Shown here one piece after another: positions 11,355 to 21,734 of a stretch of DNA of 64,000 nt (positions are counted from its first letter, which is position 1; each line of letters begins with the position of its first letter). Both the position numbers and the translations under genes were made by a program. The stretch is from contig PS015038.1 of assembly GCA_048213135.1 (NCBI GenBank), forward strand, positions 72,758 through 136,757, read 5' to 3'. The stretch comes from Reclinomonas americana ATCC 50394 (Eukaryota; Jakobida; Jakobea; Jakobida). The notes below the pieces were generated by a model. That model ran no database searches, was not told the origin of the DNA, and worked only from the letters and a program-made list of their open reading frames with translations.

Positions 11355-11696
11355 TGCCGTACATGGTCGACTTGCACTTGTTCCTCGGGCGTCCGCTGCG
11401 CAACGACAAGCGACCCGGCGACAATGCCGACACGGTGTACTATGGCAAGTTCCCGCAAGATATCATTGACCATTACGGCGAGTCGGTGCGCAAGCTGCAC
11501 GACAGCAATCCAGACATGGTGAGTTTGTCGCGCAAGGAGGAGGAGGAGGAGGAGGGTGGTGATGCTCATCCCGGTCGCTTGCAGGAGGCTTTGTTGCGCA
11601 TTTCCACCAACGCGTACAAGTTGTACAACAAGACGCGTTCTCGCCCGTCGCCCGAGTCCGTGAACCGTGCCAAGGAGCTGGATCTCAGTCGCATCC
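9696..11696 (+). CDS. DDX54: DEAD-box RNA helicase DDX54/Dbp10, N-terminal and helicase domains
   Basis: Exons 9696-9861, 9929-10051, 10116-10315, 10389-10807, 10870-11033, 11103-11233, 11354-11518 and 11585 to the gap at 11697, all in phase. Helicase motifs appear in order: Q-motif region ([14 protein letters not shown]), motif I ARTGSGKT (split by an intron), [16 protein letters not shown] in [30 protein letters not shown] and [13 protein letters not shown]. The N-terminal sequence before the Q-motif ([16 protein letters not shown]) fits Dbp10/DDX54, a nucleolar 60S-assembly helicase. The identification is confirmed by the DBP10CT-type C-terminal domain on the next contig, which is inverted. 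The intron at 11234-11353 is mostly a CG/TG repeat. Confidence 0.9.
11289..11351. repeat. (CG)n(TG)n dinucleotide repeat inside a DDX54 intron
   Basis: A short CG run followed by about 24 TG units fills the 3' half of the intron and reaches the CAG acceptor. Alternating purine-pyrimidine DNA of this kind can adopt Z-form. It replaces the usual polypyrimidine tract. Confidence 0.85.
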
Positions 11697-12011
11697 NNNN
11701 NNNNNNNNNNNNNNNNNNNNNNNNNNNNNNNNNNNNNNNNNNNNNNNNNNNNNNNNNNNNNNNNNNNNNNNNNNNNNNNNNNNNNNNNNNNNNNNNNNNN
11801 NNNNNNNNNNNNNNNNNNNNNNNNNNNNNNNNNNNNNNNNNNNNNNNNNNNNNNNNNNNNNNNNNNNNNNNNNNNNNNNNNNNNNNNNNNNNNNNNNNNN
11901 NNNNNNNNNNNNNNNNNNNNNNNNNNNNNNNNNNNNNNNNNNNNNNNNNNNNNNNNNNNNNNNNNNNNNNNNNNNNNNNNNNNNNNNNNNNNNNNNNNNN
12001 NNNNNNNNNNN

Positions 12012-12575
12012 CGACCGCCACCTCCGCCTCGACCACCACCACGTCCGCCACCGCCACCACCACCACCACCACCGCGCTTCCAGGACAGACGCTGTCGCTC
12101 CTTCTCACGATGCTGGCGTTCCTTGCGAATGGTGTTCTCGTCGCGCAATGCGCCGTCATCCGGCGCCCGCCACCCGCCACGATGAGCGCCAGCCGGCGGT
12201 GCCGCTGCAGTCGCCGGTCTTGTGTGGTGCTTGAAGCGTGAGCCGATGCGAGTCGACGGTGCCGACGCCACCACTGCCGCGTCTTCCACTTCGCCGGCCT
12301 TTTGCAGGCGCTGCTTGGTCTTCTGCGTCCACTTCTCGTACACCTTTGTCTTCTTCATCGCCGTGTGCACCACTTGTCCGCTCTCCGTGCGCATGCGTCG
12401 CTGGCCAGACTCGGCCACCTCGGTGCCATCCGACGTCACCTTTCGTCGCACATAGTTGCGTCGCTGCGGGTCCCACTTCATCACGTAGCGCTGTCGCCGA
12501 ATCGCGTCGGCGTCTTCCGGCACCAAATCCAACACCATGTCGTCCAGTCGATCGCTGCGCTCTCGAATCGCATAC
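12012..12575 (-). CDS. DDX54: DDX54/Dbp10 C-terminal domain, on an inverted contig
   Basis: Read on the minus strand, an acceptor at 12576 opens an exon with ERSDRLDDMVLDLVPED, IRRQRYVMKWDPQRRNYV, RTESGQVV and KVYEKWTQKTKQRL. The order 'VLDL..., KWDxxxxxYV, KTESG, YxKWxxK' is the signature of the DBP10CT domain found at the C-terminus of DDX54/Dbp10. The exon continues into a basic region and a Gly/Arg-rich run that enters the N gap at 12011, so the stop codon is not seen. The helicase half of the same gene ends at the other edge of that gap but on the plus strand. The simplest reading is one gene with this 592-bp contig (12012-12603) placed backwards. Confidence 0.85.
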
Positions 12576-13003
12576 CTGACACCACATGCGTGTCAGTAAC
12601 TCGNNNNNNNNNNNNNNNNNNNNNNNNNNNNNNNNNNNNNNNNNNNNNNNNNNNNNNNNNNNNNNNNNNNNNNNNNNNNNNNNNNNNAGACAGCCGCCAT
12701 GTGGGCCGCTCGTCGGAGGGTGGGAAGAGCACGGCGCGCGGCAAGCATGGTGACGAGTGAGAGAGACGGAGGGAATTTCCACGGACAACTCCGACTTTGC
12801 ACCCAGCGTGCAAGTGTGTTGTCGAGACACACACAGGCACGCACACAACGCAGTACACAGACACACATGCACGCATGCACACAGACGCGACTGTGCCACG
12901 CGCTGCATTTCTGTGCGGCGCGCATTGCTCCAAGGTGACATGGCTTCCATGTGCATTTTTCTCACCCACAACCGTCATTCGCGCGCAATCCGATTGATCA
13001 CCC

Positions 13004-13142
13004 GCCGCTGTGCACCGCTGCAGTCTTATGAGCCGGGCTGCAGAACATCATGCGTCTGCTTCGCCTTTTACTAAGCTAGACCAGTGGATTGCGGCCTATT
13101 TGAGCTCGCATCACGATTTTTCTGGGGCGTAAAGCCCTCTTG
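13004..13142 (+). ncRNA. U5 spliceosomal snRNA
   Basis: The invariant U5 loop I sequence CGCCTTTTACT is at 13062-13072, closed by GCTT (13058-13061) with AAGC (13073-13076), extended by GTCT/AGAC (13054-13057 with 13078-13081, one bulged T). An outer helix can form between GCCGC (13004-13008) and GCGGC (13091-13095). An Sm-site-like GATTTTTCTGG (13115-13125) follows, then a terminal hairpin GGGC-GTAAA-GCCC (13125-13137). Loop, Sm site and 3' hairpin occur in the right order and spacing for U5, the snRNA that aligns exons in the spliceosome. Both ends are estimates. No long open frame overlaps convincingly. Confidence 0.85.
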
Positions 13143-14975
13143 TATGGACCTTGAAAACAGAAACCTTCATCTGAAAACAACACAATGATACACCATTGTT
13201 CGCCGCGTGTTGTTGCTCACATGCACACACACATAGATTGAGACGCACATGTGCGTGTGTGTGTGTGTATGAATGTGCACCACCGGTTGCTCGACAGAGT
13301 GTGTGTGTGAGAGAGAACATTCTCTCTTTGCCCATTCATGGCTATCACGCACCGCGCATATGCAGTGTAAAAGAAGCGCACATTCTCTTGCACACAGTCG
13401 CATATGCACCCTCTTAATATCATCATCGCTGTCGTCGCTGCCCTCAGCGCAGCGTTGGTTTGATCGATTTTCCTCTTTCCCCTTCCTTGTGCATTGTGCG
13501 CACTGTCCCACACACACATCAATCGCTGTTCACCAACACATGCTGTGGCCGCCTTGCAGCACGCATGCACAAGAGAGGACACACGAAACTGTGGATCTCT
13601 CTCTCTGCGTGTGCGAGTGGGGCCCTCACGCTGGCCGTCTGTCGCGTCAACCGACGCAAAAAAAAGCGCACCGCATTTTTCATTCAATACAATCGCAACC
13701 GGTGCGCGCGGTGGTGGTGTGTGCTAGAGACGCGGGTGTGGAGTGCAGGTGAGTGGGTGGGGAGTGCACACGCACACGCGAGCGTGAGGGTGAGTGCGCG
13801 AGAAAAGGTGGCACGCAGTTTCACCCGTCTGCACGACAGATTAGCAGTGTACACTAGTCGTCTCCACCACCACCACCACCACCACCACCAGCATGCAGAC
13901 CACGTTGCCACTGACTCTCACATGTGTCACTGAGCGAGAGAGAGAGAGAGAGAGTCGCGCTCACTCGCAGACACGCACACACACGCACGCACTCTCTCAC
14001 TCTCACACACACTGTCTAATTTGGCCTTCCCATCGATTGACGTGCGCGTTTTTCGCTGTCTCCTCTCCCACCGACTTGCGCACGCGCCCACACGCACGCA
14101 CACGCAGAGGAGAGGTGGTGTGGGTGGGGCTGTTTCGTCGCTTATTATTCTTTCGTGTCCGTGTCTTGTTGTTTCTCGCACACGCAAAACGCACGCGTGC
14201 GCGTCATGTCCACTCGCGTGGTTTTCGAAAGATCGTGCATGATGTACATGCTGAACACGTCCTCCTCTCCCACACACACACACGCACACGCACACGCACA
14301 CGCACGCTGTACTTGCGTGCACATAATTGCTGCCGCCGTGGCCGCTCAATTCGGGTTACGGAATCCGCTTTGCCGCTTTTGGAGACGTCGTCCCCAACAT
14401 AACTGTTTCTTTCTTCTTTTTTACACTCCATGCGGTGTATTCGACCGCACTGTGTGCGCACGATGTACGCTGGTATTCTTTTTCTCCCACTTCTCACCAC
14501 CCATCTCACCACCGTCCGCACATATGCGTGTGTGTCTTTTCGTGTGTCACTCAGAGGTTTTGTGCGGTCGACTGTTTGGGTGAAGCAGCGATCTCCGAAT
14601 TGCTGCCGCCTTTTTGGTGATATGTCCCCGATCGGGTCGTGTCTCCTGAGGCCGCGCGCAGCTGGCTCTCGGCTGCTACAGGGGACACACGAAGACAGTA
14701 AGGGGCAGGGGCAGTTGCACGCAGCACATGTGCAGTCGGGGGGGCGAGTCGCAGTTGAGATTGCGCACCACCGCATAATCTGCGCCGCGATTGCACATAC
14801 TTTCACTCACTCACCTGCATACACACACGCACGCACACCCGGCACAGGAGTCTGTCTAGGGTTATTCCTTGTTCCACTCGTTATTCTTCTTCCTCCGCGC
14901 TTTGGTGATATCGACTGCTGGCGTTCTGATTCGAATCCGTGTCTGTCTTTTTTCTGTTTCCATGTGTCGCCGCAG
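13143..14975. other. Simple-repeat-rich spacer upstream of the homeobox gene
   Basis: CA/TG, CT/GA and ACC repeats dominate (for example ACC units around 13864-13890, CA units around 14268-14306). I see no exon chain that I would defend. An acceptor at 14971-14975 just before the homeobox frame suggests that a 5' UTR exon of that gene lies here. Confidence 0.4.
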
Positions 14976-14999
14976 GGTTCGGACGGTGATACCTTGTCA

Positions 15000-16831
15000 A
15001 TGAGCAGGTTGCCGCCACTGCCTCCAGACGCGCAGCAACAACAGGGGAGACGAATGGCTTCGTTACTGGAACTGCATCCGCCCATGACGCTAGAGGAGAG
15101 GCGCTTTGGCGCGGCCTCGGGCGCCCCATTCGGAGCTCCCCGCGGCTGGCCATCACCGCCCTCGTTTGCGCCGACACCCACCACACCTGCGGGTATGGTG
15201 GGCGTGCGACGCGCCAGTCTTGCGGCGACCACCGTGGTGCCTCACGAACCCCGCGAGATGCTCGTCTCTGCGCCGGTGCTGACCGAGGGCGAGTTCACTC
15301 AGCTTCCCGCTATGGAGCCGGCGGTGCACCGCGCAGTGCTGGCACCGGCGCACTTTTATCAGCCCTCGCCACTGCAGGCACTCATGATAGAGCAGCAGCG
15401 GGTGCAGGAGGAGGAGCAGCAACAACGACAGCAGCTGCAGCTTCAGCTGCAATTGCAGCAGGAAAAGGCCGCTGCGGCGGCGGCGGCTGCCGCTGCTGCT
15501 GCTGCTGCTGCGCCACTGCAGATACAGCAGTATGCGCAACAGCAGCGACTCCTCCAACAACAACTACAACAGCAGCAGGTGCTGCTGCTGCACCAACAAC
15601 AGCAACAGCAGCAGCAGCAGCAGCTGGGTGCGTGCTACAGTCCAGGAACCATGTCGGCGGCGGCGGCAATGCCGTCGACTTTTTCCACGCCGTCACCGCG
15701 CACCCGCCACATGCTGCCAGTGCACGCTGTTGGTGGTGGCGACGGCATGGGTCTCCTGGCCTCTCCCACTGGCATCACCACCACCACCCCAACCCCAACC
15801 ACCATTGCTGCTTTCCCTTCCTCTGCAACAGGCCGCGATCGCGACACGCGGCCACGCTATCAACTTAACCCCGCCATGGACACAGCAGTTCTCGAACAGG
15901 ACGCTGGCTTCTCGATGGCCTCACACTCGTCGAACAAGCGCAGGAAGACGCGCTTCACGCGGGCGGAAGTTTCGTGCACGCATCCCACCCATGTCACCGT
16001 CACACACTGCACGCATTGACCTTTTCTTTACAGGTGGCGGTTTTGCTCAGACTGTACAACAGAAACAGGAGACCCTCCACTGCAGATATGGAGAAGGCCA
16101 GTCTGGAGATTGCCTCGCTCGGCACCATGCATCCACTGTGGAAGATTCGCAACTTTTTCTCCAACAAGCGGTGAGCCGCGCTACACAAAAATTGCTGTAT
16201 CTGTTTTCAATTATTCTTTTTTGACTTACTGCTGTCATCGTGGCACAAATGCAGTGCACAGGATCGCCGGAGTTCTCACAAACCTCCGACCCGCGGGGTT
16301 CGCGATGTGACAACGGCCGCGGCCATCGCTGCTGCCACTGCCGCGGTTGCAGGACGGAGAGCGTACAGTGCAATGCGTGCAGACGGTGTTGACGACGACG
16401 ACGATGACGACGACGACCTCGACTTCGACGACGATCTAGACGGCCTTGATGACCTGCTTGACGAGGATGATGAAGACGAGGATGGCGACGGCGACGGGGC
16501 GGCGACTGGAGTGAGGCGCCGACCGAGTTCCGAATCCGTCGGCAGCTGTGGAAGTGGAGCCAGCGACATGGAGCAGCGGGCACATCAACCACCGCGGAAA
16601 CGGCAGCGACTCAGTGGCGAGGCGTCGGCCACCGCAGCACAGCTCGACAGTTCTGACACCACGACGGTGCACATCGACATACCAGGACTAATCGCCTCGG
16701 CAGAGTTGGCCGCCGCCACCGCTCGGCTTCCTCCCTTGCCACCGACAGACGGTCAGCCGCCACGGATGCCGCAACCTGCAGCCATGGTGCCAATTCCCAG
16801 GCTGCCAATTAGGCGCACAGATGAAGAATAG
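15000..16831 (+). CDS. PolyQ homeodomain transcription factor
   Basis: Exons 15000-15968, 16034-16170 and 16255-16831 (TAG), phases consistent. The start is the first ATG after an acceptor at 14975; the frame is open upstream to that acceptor. The first exon is Pro- and Gln-rich with poly-Ala and polyQ (about 15395-15630). The homeodomain spans all three exons: KRRKTRFTRAEVAVLLRLY, then RRPS, IASLGTMHPL and a recognition helix WKIRNFFSNKRAQDRR. Key N51 and R53 are present, whereas the usual W48 is replaced by F and the turn before helix 3 is slightly enlarged. A very acidic Asp/Glu tract (about 16393-16490) and a basic PPRKRQR stretch follow. This is probably a nuclear DNA-binding regulator; no subclass can be assigned. 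Confidence 0.8.
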
Positions 16832-17074
16832 GCAGGAGACTAGAGGATTCAACCTGTAACCACGGCGCCACCGTCCAATCCACACGACCAACCGTCCGTG
16901 TACTATGTGTGTGTGTGTGTGTGTGTGTGCAATCTATTTGTATTTCTACATGCGTTATCTCTCCCATTCTTTCTCTCTCTCTCTCCCTCCCCGAATCACT
17001 AATGAGCAACAATAGTATCAGCCAACTACACCTCTTCCCCTTCATTTCCGCAGCTCACTCGACACACGTCACGT
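16832..17074. other. Intergenic spacer between convergent genes
   Basis: A run of about 10 TG units is followed by CT-rich sequence between the stops of the homeobox gene (plus) and RPN2 (minus). No gene is seen. Confidence 0.5.
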
Positions 17075-17670
17075 CTACGCACTGGCACCGCTCATGCGAG
17101 CAATCGCCAGCTTCCGCAACGCACGATTGCCAAAGAACAAAGTCGGAGCGCCGACAATCATCATGTAGATCAGCGTCTGACCCAGGCGAGCAAACAACCA
17201 GAACATCACCGCCAGACCCAACAACGAGGCGAAACAGCCGACAAAGAGCAGCCCGTCAAAGCTCAGAGCCCGCAAGTTGGCACCGGCCTTCCACGACTGA
17301 GAGAGGAGAAGGAGGAGACGGTGAACAATTCAAGCTTCTGGAAGCAATCAGGCAAGCAAGCACAATACCATTGTCAAGTAGAAGAAGAAGATGGCGCCAA
17401 TGATGCCGCAGAACACCAGGCCCAGGAAGGCGCCAGGTCGCCTCTGTGGCGCAGCAAACGAGTGCTGAATGTGCGCCTTGACACGCTGCTCCGGCAGCGG
17501 CTGCACATACTTGATGGCGGCCTCGTCGGCATTCTCCGGCTCGCTCACCACAATGGAGCCAAACGTCCACCGGAGGGCATTGGCGGCCGACGGGTCGGCC
17601 ACCAACATGGTGAGCTCGTACTCGCCCGGACGGAGAGAGTTTGTGGCGAGGAACTCACTCGTCAGCACCT
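17075..17670 (-). CDS. RPN2: Oligosaccharyltransferase subunit RPN2/Swp1 (ribophorin II), C-terminal part
   Basis: Two minus-strand exons are visible, 17670-17369 and 17296-17075 (TAG). The upstream part ends in a lumenal beta-rich segment (TSEFLATNSLRPGEYELTML) and then RRPGAFLGLVFCGII and at least three hydrophobic helices. The last helix region, QTLIYMMIVGAPTLFFGNRALRKLA, resembles the conserved C-terminal end of RPN2/Swp1 (Gly-Asn-Arg after the last helix). RPN2 is an ER membrane subunit of the N-glycosylation complex. The N-terminal two thirds are missing in the N gap 17749-17955 and are not found on the next contig. Confidence 0.7.
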
Positions 17671-17955
17671 GCACACTGCTAAGCACCACAACACTACACC
17701 TCCAACAGGCAGAGAGAATGCAGCAGGCACACCTGCTTCAGCAGGTAGNNNNNNNNNNNNNNNNNNNNNNNNNNNNNNNNNNNNNNNNNNNNNNNNNNNN
17801 NNNNNNNNNNNNNNNNNNNNNNNNNNNNNNNNNNNNNNNNNNNNNNNNNNNNNNNNNNNNNNNNNNNNNNNNNNNNNNNNNNNNNNNNNNNNNNNNNNNN
17901 NNNNNNNNNNNNNNNNNNNNNNNNNNNNNNNNNNNNNNNNNNNNNNNNNNNNNNN

Positions 17956-18257
17956 CTGATGTCGTTGTTCCCGTAGCTGTGAGGTGTGGTTGCTCACCAC
18001 TTGGGGTGTTGGCAGAGATCATCCGCACGCAGATTGCGCGTGGTCCGGATCGCGCCAGCCGCGGCTTTGCCACGGTGCTCTACAACACCGCCGAGCAGGC
18101 TCAGGCTGCTATCGGTGCGTGTGTTCCTGCCTCCTCCCCATTCATCATCATCATCGTCGTCGTCGTTGCTCACATTTGTGGTGTTGAACCAGAGCGCTTC
18201 AACGACACCGAGTTCCAGGGCAATCGCCTGACGGTGTACATGGACCGCTTCGCGTAA
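17956..18257 (+). CDS. RRM RNA-binding protein, 3' end only
   Basis: The last two exons of a gene cut by the gap: sequence to 18115 and 18194-18257 (TAA). They encode the second half of an RNA recognition motif: RASRGFATVLYNTAEQAQAAI (RNP1-like GFATV), then RFNDTEFQGNRLTVYMDRFA at the very C-terminus. The ending resembles Gbp2/MYEF2-type hnRNP-like RRMs, in which the final domain closes the protein. The 5' part of the frame (17956-18015) is open but may include unspliced sequence. Confidence 0.65.
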
Positions 18258-18492
18258 GCGCTGGCCATTGATCGATGGTCGTTGTCGTTGTGTTTGTCGT
18301 CTGTTGCCGTCGTTCCGAGTCTATTTGCTGCCGTCGTTTTATCGAGAGGGAAAGAGAGAGTGAGTGAGTGGGAAAGAAGGAAGAACAAGTGAACCGCCCC
18401 CCCGTTACACAATCCTCTCTCTCCAGTCGTCGTCGTCGTCGTTGATCGATCGACGAGAAGGGCCCGAAAATCCACACAAACGAACATCGTCA

Positions 18493-21400
18493 ATGGTACG
18501 TGTGCAGGAAGACGGCCTTCTCCCTCTACTCTCTCCCTCTGCCCCCCTCCCGCCTCCTTCCACTCGCACGCCACGTCTTCGGAAAATCCCAAACCCCAAA
18601 CCACTCTCTCTCACACACTGCCATGTCCTCACACACACGCAGACTGACTCGGCGGCCAAGAGCGCCACCAGCTCGCCAGCGTCGTCCTCGGCCGCGGCCT
18701 CCATCGCGGACGATGCGAGCGGGAGCAGCCGCACGTTTGCGCACTTGGAGAAGAGTCTGATGTTCTTCCAGGAGACGTTTGCCTCGCGCCTCTTGTCGCT
18801 GGAGGAGGTCGTGCACAGTCTGTTTGCCAAGGTCGAGCATGTGGAGCAGAGGTGTGTGTGTGTGTCTCTCTCTCTCTCTCTCATTGACGGGGCGGCACTG
18901 ATGTCATGTGATGCAGTGTGGCGGTGATTGATAACAAGTTGCAGCAAGAGACGGAGGCTCGTGGGCGCTTGGAGGTGGAGAGTCGCATGACGGACCGCGA
19001 ACTAGAGGTCCTCCCAACGCCTCCTCCTTCCCTCCTCCATCTGTCGTCGTGTCGTGTCTCCTCACTGGTGTTCTCCAGGTGTCGATCAAGACCGGCATTC
19101 TGGAGCTGACGGCCGAGTTGAGCAACAAGCAGCGTGAGGAGATCATGCTGGTGGCACGCAAGGTGGCGTCGATGGATGCCGAGCTGAAGCGCGTGGGAAC
19201 TACGGTCGACTCGGTGCAGGGTTTCATTGGCAAGCTGAAGAAGGATCAGAACGACTTTTTGCGGTGAGTGTTCGACACAGAGGTGGACTCGCCGGAGTCC
19301 TTCCACCGCTCATCGCTGTCTGTGTGCCGTAGTGATGTGGGCGAAGCGACAAAACGATCGTTGGAGGAGCACGATGAGCGCACACGCACCAGGGTTACGG
19401 AGATGGTGCGACACGACTCACAGCGGCTGAAGGTCTGTCTGTCTGTCTGTCTGCATACAACAGCAGCACTCGTCATCGCCACACGTTGCTCACTCGGTGA
19501 GTGGCGAATTGTGCCGCAGGACGATGTGGTCACAGAGGTGGTCGATCGACTGGAGCTGCCGGCGTTCTTCCAGCAGGCCGGCTCCGACATGGATCGCAAG
19601 CTGCGCGACTTCCAGCAGCAAGTAACCGACCGTGTCGATCGCTCGCTGCAGGAGCAGTCGGCGACCTTTGCCGATCTGCGTGGACAGTTGGAAGAGTCGC
19701 TGTTGGAACAGTTGGGTGGTTCTATGGAGGGAGAGCGTGCGTCGATGCGCAACGAACTGGAGGCCATGGACCGTCGCGTGCACGACTTGACCAGGTGCGT
19801 TTTTCTTCATTCGCTCCTGCGTCGCGCGCAAGTCATTGAAAGTGATTGGGGGGTGTGTGGGTCCGACAGGCGAGTGAACGAAGTGTCGACGGGCAAGGGT
19901 GGGGCGGTGGGCGGTGGCGGCAAACTGCACGACGATGTGGCGTGCACGCACACGGTGGAGGCGATTTTCAACGCACCTGCTGCCGAGCTTAGCAACGTGC
20001 ACCGTGACGTGGAAGACATCAAACATCACCTGCGTCTTCTCGGTCAAGGCTTCCAGGGCTACGGTCGTCTCTCGGTGGCACAACGCCCAGTGAGTAGTTG
20101 TTCGCTCTTGTCGGCAAATGAGTCGGTGCAGTGACAGTCATCATTTCCGCTCTCTCGCAGGATGCTCAGTCGTCGGCTGGCGCCTCTCTGCCGTCGGGAG
20201 CCACAGCCGGTCGTGTGTACCGCTCGAATGCCAGCACTGCAGTGTCTGAGCTTGTGTCCAACGATCCCAGTACGGCGGTGGCGGAGCGGCCACCGTTCTC
20301 GTTCGGGTCGTCACCGCCACCGTTGTCGTCCAGGAGCAGTGTGGTCGGTGGCGATATGCGCGACCGCGACCAGCGATTCACTCCCATGTCACTGTTGTCT
20401 GGCGGCATGGGCAACACACCGGCACCACCCGGTGACGATGAGCTGGATGCGTTGCTCGCCGAGTCGGGTGCCCTGGAGGCCGCCTCCATGGGCAGTGTGC
20501 AGCAGCACGGCAGTGGTGCACTTCGTGGTGGGGCCAGTATCGGTGGCGGTGGTGGCGGCGGTGGCGGTGGGTTTGGTGGGGGCGCAGCTGGCAGCGGTGT
20601 GGATGGTGGCGGCAGTCTGGGCAGTCGGTCGGCCAAACTGAGGGCGCACCGCGACGATGAGATGTATGCGGGCGTGCACGGCGACAAGGAGGTGTTCCCG
20701 GTCCTCGACGACGACGACGCGAAGATGTACCTCGATGTTCGTGTCGCTGGTGGTGGTGGCGGCGGTTGGTGTCTCGATATTTGACTCACAACACTGCTTG
20801 CGCACAGGCTGGTGGCATACGCGGTGACGAACTGGCGAGCCAGGTCGGCGTACACGCAAACGACCACAACGGATTGTCACTGGGCTACGTTCCGCGATCG
20901 TACGGTGCGCCGAAGCGAGTGCGAGAAGTGGTGGTGACACAGCAACAGCAGCAGCAGCAACAGCAGCAACACCAACAACAACAACAGCACCAACAGCCAC
21001 AACAGCAGCAGCAGTACAGGTCGCCGTCCGGCACTGGTGACGCCAACGACAGTACCGCATGTTGCGTGCGTGTGCGTTCTTTCTCGCGACTCGATTTCTG
21101 TGCTTACGCGACGCGTGCAGTGTCCGGCTCACCACCGTCGGCATCCATGGGTGCCGTGCAGGACCAGACGTACTCGCCGAGTGCACTAGCCGAGTTCCAC
21201 CCGGCCAAGTACTTGTCACCGCCGTCGGGTGGCGGCAACCGCTCATCCGGCAGCATCGGTGCGCAGTCGCCACCATCACTGCAGCTGTCGCCCAGGCAGC
21301 CTGGTCGTGCGTCGGCATCAGCCGCCGCCAGCGCATCGTTGCCGTTGAGTTGCCTGCTCACTGTTAGGTCCCACTCGATGCTGACTTTCCTCTTTTCTTT

Positions 21401-21670
21401 TTTCGATTTCTCAGTGGCAGCAAGCGACCAGTGCACGTGCAGCTGGACAGCTCGCCGCTTACCTCACCACGCACCGCTGGCGTGGGCGGCAATTCACCGA
21501 GAAGTCCCACCAACAATGCTCAGTTCCACCTGCAACATCAGGCGCGAGCGAGGGGCAGTGGTGGAGTCCAGTCGGTCCGCTCGCCCAACTCTGTGCATCA
21601 CCCCGCGTCAAGAGGTTCGGGAAGACCACAACAGCCACGTGCCGGCACTGTGGTTGTCGACTTGCAGTGA
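18493..21670 (+). CDS. Coiled-coil protein with Gly-rich and polyQ C-terminal region, unknown function
   Basis: Exons: a start codon exon at 18493-18495 spliced to 18643-18851, 18917-19007, 19079-19263, 19333-19432, 19520-19794, 19870-20089, 20161-20736, 20808-21060, 21121-about 21344 and about 21418-21670 (TGA). Phases agree throughout. The N-terminal half is helical and charged (KSLMFFQETFASRLLSLEE, ELSNKQREEIMLVARKVAS, DMDRKLRDFQQQVTDRVDR), predicting an elongated coiled coil. The second half is low complexity: a run of about 10 Gly at 20540-20580, a polyQ tract around 20940-21015, and a Ser/Pro-rich tail. The general layout resembles basal-body or cytoskeletal scaffold proteins, but I see no family signature. 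One intron uses a GTTGCGT donor (21061). Confidence 0.7.
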
Positions 21671-21734
21671 TCGCCAGTGACACGCACGGCCGGTCAGCAG
21701 GGTGCGCTGTGTGGNNNNNNNNNNNNNNNNNNNN

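Noticed and set aside
12688-13000. Several open frames on both strands next to U5
   Set aside because: They are built from CA/TG repeats and have no matching splice sites or protein-like composition.
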